Shown piece by piece: positions 58,667 through 64,000 of a stretch of 64,000 nucleotides of DNA. This stretch comes from Morchella semilibera. Lineage: Eukaryota > Ascomycota > Pezizomycetes > Pezizales > Morchellaceae. Made by a program: the position numbers and the translations under genes. The number at the start of each line of letters is the position of its first letter. Position 1 is the first letter of the stretch. The notes under the pieces were generated by a model that saw only the letters and a program-made list of their open reading frames with translations, was not told the DNA's origin and ran no database searches. The stretch spans positions 372,001 through 436,000 of the forward strand of contig WBVU01000017.1 of the NCBI GenBank assembly GCA_009192285.1, given 5' to 3'.

Positions 58667-61600
58667 AACTTTTTCTCTTTGTTTATTTATTTATTTGTTC
58701 ATTTATTGGGTCAGGTGCCGGCCGGGAGAGCGCAGGGTGATTTGTATTTTTTATGGACTCAAGCAAAACTTGCCGTTTGTTTGGGGTCCCTTTTTTTCTT
58801 TTCTTCTTGTTCCTCTTCTGCAGTACAGAACTCTTCTTCCCTGTCTTCTTTTTGTTCTACTACGTCTTCCACTTTTGATCTGTCTAGATGATTAGGCAAG
58901 GGAACAAAAAAACACAAGATAGGAAAAAAAGAAAAGCAATATCTGAGAAAAACGATATCTATTTCCGGAATGACTGGGGGGGAACACAACCTGCTTTTGT
59001 ACGTATGTAGTTGGGCCTTTGTCGGTGTTTCGCATGACATTTACGGGGCCAGTGAGGAGGGAAAGGAGGCCGGGGGAAAGACTAAGTAGTGGGGAACGAA
59101 TTGGTATGTTTTTTTTTTCTTGTTTACAGAGCTTAGTTATTGTGGTCATGGGCGCATATGGGCGAATGCATTTTTATTTCTTGGGGAAAGGAATGGTATA
59201 TTTTGGAGCTTCTTTTTATTTATTTTGTCTTCATTCCATTCATGTAACTCCTCCGCATCTTTCTTCTTTAGCAATATAGGGAAATTCTATCGGGTCTCTT
59301 TTCTTTTCTTTTTCTGTTCCTTATCAGTTTTATCTTTAGGCCTACATGTGGTTAGTTATTGTTTATTGTTTTGTGTTGATGCCCGTTCCAACTGCCTACC
59401 TGCTTCCATCGCATACTTACTGTTCTCTGCCTAGCTAGCTAGTCATATATGTGTCATATAAGGAACTGCCCCCCTGTGCGTGTATTATAGTACTCAACAG
59501 CAATGAATGTATGTACGTGCACCAAATCTCACCGGGGGGAACAAAGATGTAACGGTCTAGTCTGTCTGCCTTGCAATGTAGCTAGCTAACAATCCTCCAG
59601 GTCTGTAATGTATAACTACCTGCATGGTACCTACCTAGCTTCTCTTGTGGTAGCGGTCGCGCCGGTGGCCTCTAGTCAACTCCAAACAAGTAGGATGAAA
59701 AAATACATTGGCCCACCCATCCCATCCGATCGTGAACACAAATATCTGGGGTAGTTGTCCGCCCTGGGGTATTGTAGACAGTCCGGGTTCTGGCTGGTGC
59801 TGCATATAGGCAGGCTAGTTTAGAGTATTTGCCCACCTATGCAAATACCTGCCCCCGTTCCTGCCATGCCGGCGCGGCGGCTAAAATAATATGTGGATAT
59901 GGGGATCAGCAGCAAGGAATAGTATGACCCTGGCGTAGACTGGTTGGTTTGGTTGTTTAGGAGTATGTAAGGGAGTGCCGGCTGACTAGACTCTGACTGA
60001 CTGACTAGACTAAACAGCGGGGTGTAGGTACATGTAGGTAGGTGTTGTAGGTATAGGAGGTACATGTGGATGTAGGAGGTAGGGCCAGGCCACTTTATTT
60101 CTGACAGCTTTCCGCATGCGGTGTGGGCGTGGATTGAGCCCACTAGCTGCTCCTGTACTGCATTGCACTGCACTACACTGCACTGCACCACGCACCACCA
60201 CCACCACCACCTCCTTCTTCTTCTCCTCCTCTCTATTATTTTGTGAGGTTTGAAATTTCTTTCTTTTCTTTCTTTCTCTTTCCCTCCCCTGGGGGCTTGT
60301 TTCAGATTTTCCGCAATATAAATCTGGGTATGGCCAGGTACCTGTATACGTGTGTGTTTTTATTAAAACATCCACTACCCCATGCCATGTAGCATGTAGG
60401 CTTGCTTAAGCTTCCTTCCACTGCCAATACCCTGCCCAATGTCAAAGTAGGAAGGCGCCGTCAAAACCCTTAAATTAAGCTTTGCCCGCGGCTGCCCCTT
60501 CCACCTTGCCGAGGCCTGTAAATACACCATGTAATATATGGTTGATGACGTCATGGCTGTGGGCTTTAATTTCGATCATTGACACCACGGCACGAACCGT
60601 GTATATGTAGCTGGAGCAATAAGCTTAGATGGGATGGACAACGTGGCCTTTGTGTGAGTAAGGGTTGTTCCAGGTACCGCCTAAAGGCAGGAATGTAATG
60701 TTCCGGACCCTGACTGGCATGTCAGCTCCGATGGTGCCTGGAGATGGCGATGGGGAGGGAGTGACCTGGGTCTATTGGGAGATCTGGGGAGTGGCGGATG
60801 ATCTTGGCGGTACCGGTTTGTCATCAGAGATTTGCAGGATTTACAAGCCGGTGTTCAGGCTGTAGTCTGGGTTGTGTTGCTTTGAGATGGATACTATAGA
60901 GTGCTGGTGGGTGGTTTGTAGATACAGGTAATCTTAATATCCATATTAGTCGCAGATCAGAAGAATACCAGCACTCGGTCCCTGCATGTACTCACCGAGT
61001 TTGTTATCGGGTTTGGTTTGTTGACCTAAGGCCTACGAGGTATTGCGCGAGTCATACTCGTAGAGAATGGCTCCGAGTGGGCGAGACAATCTCAGAAAAG
61101 GTCTAATTAATATAGGATTCGGTAAAATTTGTACCTAAATAGTAGTACGGTCTAGCACTCATGTTAATCACCGAAGTTGACAAACCCGCCCATGTGCGTG
61201 AAAGCAGTAATGGCTCTGAGAGGGCGCCGTTGTGAGGGAAACACTAATTGGGGTTGAACGCAAGTTTGACAGAATATCATGATGATACCCTCCCTAGTAG
61301 ACTTGATTGATTGTATGTCAACTGGTATGAGGGGTAATCCCTCTGGCCTTGTCCTACATATAACTGTAGCACCGTAGTGTATTCTTGTCCCTATAAAAGT
61401 CCTGTGGTCTGGTTGGTTACATTCCCTTTACGACCCTAACCCTTGTGTACTCACCGATCTACAGTCATTAGTATCTTAAAAGCTAGCTACAGCCTAGCTA
61501 GGCTATAGCACGCCAAAGTCCTAGATAGACTTCTAGTCTATTTGAAGCTGTAGAGGCACTCTACTACCATAGAAATCCAATTACTCTAGATATGTCGACC

Positions 61601-63172
61601 TCCCACCACCAGTCTTGGCCCAGCAGTATCAATGACCGATTGACCGATTCGCCTGCCCTCCTCAACCCTGTCCGCTTAGTCATGCTTTCGCTGCGAAAAT
61701 CAAATCAAACCCTTACCCACCAGCACTCCCCGGAACCGGAGTCACTACCTCCACCACTCCGGAACATTCTCGCACCGAGCCTCCCTAGCTGTATCCATCT
61801 GTCTGTATCTAATCATAATCAAATATCAAAATCAATCACACCCCCGTCACACAGCTGAGGCTGAGTGAATAGGGCGACGTTGGTTGCTTGCTTGCTGGAA
61901 ACTCCCGTTCCACAGATTTTCCGGGGCACCGGGAACTGAGCTAGCACCCCCGGCCGGCGTTTCTCCCGGGGCGACGGCGGAGCCCGAGAGCGCAGCACGG
62001 TGAAAGAGTAAAGTAATACCAGTGGTGTAATATATGGCCGCGCGCTGTGTAACTCGAAGGGAGTGGTTTCAGAGCTAGGAATACTACCGGGAGTGAGAGT
62101 GTGTGAGTGTGCTCGAGGAGGGGGAGAGAGAGGGGGGGGGGGGAAGGCAGGCGAGACGGCTTGAGTGTGTGTAATTTTTCTTTTTTTCTGTTGGGGGGTT
62201 TTGTTTTACTTTTGCACTTTACTATTTTTGTTTGTGTCCTGATCTACATAACATATACATGTATGTACATACACTTGCATGGAGATACCTACTTACTTGT
62301 AAGTACACACATTTTTTTTTTATTTCTTTACATGACCTGCAAATTATGTAGGTACTCTAGCTACATACATGTATGTACTTACATCCATCCACATCCATCG
62401 GATGAACAAGGCGGGGAAGCACCCCCGTTTCGGACGCTAGTTCAACTTGAGGAGCACTCTTCAATTGCCGGGGTTTAGCTCCTCAGTGCCCAAACATAGG
62501 GGTAGAGGGTAGACGGTAGACCTGGGGGAGCGAGAGACAAACACCTGTACTCCACCGGGAGAAACAAAGTTGCGCGGAGAAAAAAAAAAAAAAAAAAAAG
62601 GGTGGGGAGGTGGGAAAAAGAATGTCAAGGGTATTTGGACTGGGATATAATCCGAGGTGTGTGTGTTGTGTGTGGGTAAGGTGAGTGAGTGAGTGAGTGC
62701 GTGGTGGTAAACAGGTATGTAGGTCATGTACATAGCTGTTTGTCTATGGTGGGACGGGCATGGGAATGAATAGATGGGATGGAGGGTTGGTATGTAGCAC
62801 AAGTGGTAAGTAAGTAGCACAAGCGCGTTCGTTGCCAGGGCAACAGGCGATAAGCTTAATGCCCGTCATCCCCACCTGAGAGCTTGGACAGCCACACCTT
62901 AACACGACCTCACTCGATCGCCCCGCCTGTACAGTAAGAAAAAAAGATGCACGTGCGATCATCACCCCTCGGCCATCCAAACAACAGCGTGCAACAACAA
63001 CAATAAAAACAACAACAACACTAACAACAACCCGTTCTAGCTATCCAATATACAGCCACTCGCAGTGAAACATATCATATCTCCTCATCCAACCCGGGTT
63101 TCAAATACCACTAGTACTACTAGACAGCAAATACCCAGAACCTTTCCACTTCCCGGAAAGCACAGCCAAACC
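58667..63172. other. Intergenic region, no gene recognised
   Basis: The first 700 bases are T-rich (velC 3' UTR and beyond). Simple repeats include TGCAC units at about 60161-60190, a CAC run at about 60190-60210, a G-rich tract near 62131-62142, an A20 run near 62580-62600 and GTGA tetranucleotides at about 62679-62699. ACAACA trinucleotides at about 62993-63030 precede the VPS37 start. No coding signal recognised. Confidence 0.45.
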
Positions 63173-63929
63173 ATGTCAACACCCACAACCAGCAGTTCCT
63201 ACCCTCCAGAGAACTCCCTCCCTCCTGCACCCCCCCCAAAGCCCTCTACCTCCGCAACCCACTCCCGAACAACGTCGCCTATGCCCCACCCAGGCTGGTC
63301 CTCCTTGGCGCCTCCGCCGCCGCCGCCGCCACCACCAACTGACCCCTTCATCCCCTCCATCCTCCACAACAAATCGTATACACCCACCTCCCTTCTTCTC
63401 CCCTGCTACAAAACCCTACCTCAAGAATTACTGACCCATTCGTACCTAGCCGTGACGACCTTGCCCACCTACTCTCCTCCCCCCACCTTCTCGACGCCTT
63501 GTTCACGTCCACCCACCCCCTCTCGCACCAGTCCCAACACGCACTCACCACTACCCTCCACCGCAACGCCGACCTCTCCACGCGTCTCACAACGCTAGAG
63601 CCCCACCTGCACAGCGCGCGCGAGGGCGCCGAGCGCGCCCTCGTCGAGGCCCGCATGCGCGAACGTGAATGGCGCGCCCGCGAGAAGGAGATGTATCAGG
63701 CGCTGCAGCCGTTCTCGTCACCGGCGCTGTACAGCCGTCTCGCGAATGCGGTGGGCGATGCGGAGGTGGTCGCCGAGGCGATGGCAGAGTCGTTTCTCGA
63801 GGAGGGGGCGGCGACGGTAGGGATGTGGGGGAGTTTGTTAGGGAGTATAGGGCCCTGAGGAAGACATATCATCTTCGGAAGGAAAGGAAAGAGAGGTGGG
63901 ATGAGGGACGGGTCGGTGGGTGGAGATAA
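63173..63929 (+). CDS. VPS37: ESCRT-I subunit VPS37-like, two frame breaks
   Basis: VPS37 is part of ESCRT-I, which sorts ubiquitinated cargo into multivesicular bodies. The ATG at 63173 opens a Pro/Ser-rich N-terminus with poly-Pro (PPPPPPPPP). The coding signal then changes frame to PSRDDLAHLLSSPHLLDALF..HALTTTLHRNADLSTRLTTLEPHLHSAREGAERALVEARMREREWRAREKEMYQALQPFSSPALYSRLANAVGDAEVVAEAMAESFLEE, a long helical Mod(r)-type region. It then changes to GDGRDVGEFVREYRALRKTYHLRKERKERWDEGRVGGWR at the C-terminus. Both changes are of the -1 type, one in the CCC of about 63432-63434 and one in the G5 run at about 63804-63808. Adding one base at each gives 252 residues with a proper stop at 63927-63929. 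No intron fits either position. Sequence error is likelier than two independent lesions, but a pseudogene is possible. Confidence 0.8.
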
Positions 63930-64000
63930 GGTAGAATGAAGGGAGGGGTTACATGTATGTATGTCTGTAGGTGTTCTTTCATTTTTTAAAACTTCTACTG

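Noticed and set aside
60155-60235. TGCAC/CAC/CTT repeats as a possible CRISPR-like array
   Set aside because: These are simple microsatellites without spacers in a eukaryotic context.

Overview
The window looks like nuclear DNA of a filamentous ascomycete (Pezizomycotina). Genes carry short introns (about 45-118 nt) with GT..AG ends and CTRAY-type branch sites. The set includes fungal markers: a velvet regulator of the VelC type, PIK1, SLX1, tafazzin, an LOA1-type acyltransferase, VPS37 and a kievitone-hydratase-like secreted enzyme. Wide intergenic spaces rich in microsatellites and the palindrome TACATGTA suggest a repeat-rich genome, possibly Pezizomycetes; that placement is inference only.

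Layout: a partial FHIP/RAI16 gene (-) at the left edge; a Prr-type kinase (+) at 4.1-6.4 kb; a secreted CrtC/kievitone-hydratase-like gene (+) at 8.2-9.4 kb; SLX1 (-) with a long tandem AT-hook-like tail at 11.1-13.4 kb; then about 10 kb of repeats (13.4-23.2 kb) with three copies of a tRNA-derived SINE-like unit. A cytochrome P450 reductase-type flavoprotein without an FMN domain (-) lies at 23.3-25.3 kb and an uncharacterised LRR-like gene (+) at 28.4-29.5 kb. LOA1 (-) and TAZ1 (+) are divergent at 33.3-36.1 kb. PIK1 (-) is at 38.9-42.2 kb, an alpha/beta hydrolase (-) at 43.6-44.9 kb, a RING/SR-rich gene (+) at 45.6-48.6 kb, a Bin3-type RNA methyltransferase (-) at 48.9-50.0 kb, velC (+) at 57.2-58.7 kb and VPS37 (+) at 63.2-63.9 kb.

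These are mostly unlinked housekeeping functions: phosphoinositide and glycerolipid metabolism, endosomal traffic, DNA repair and RNA modification. There is no obvious biosynthetic cluster. The clearest functional neighbourhood is the head-to-head pair of PlsC-type acyltransferases, LOA1 and TAZ1.

Splice structures were worked out by hand from frame, splice sites and family motifs. Several otherwise conserved genes (PIK1, VPS37, the hydratase-like gene, the 28.4 kb gene) contain single-base frame breaks, most next to short homopolymers. For essential genes such as PIK1 this points to residual sequence errors rather than decay, but read data are needed to decide.
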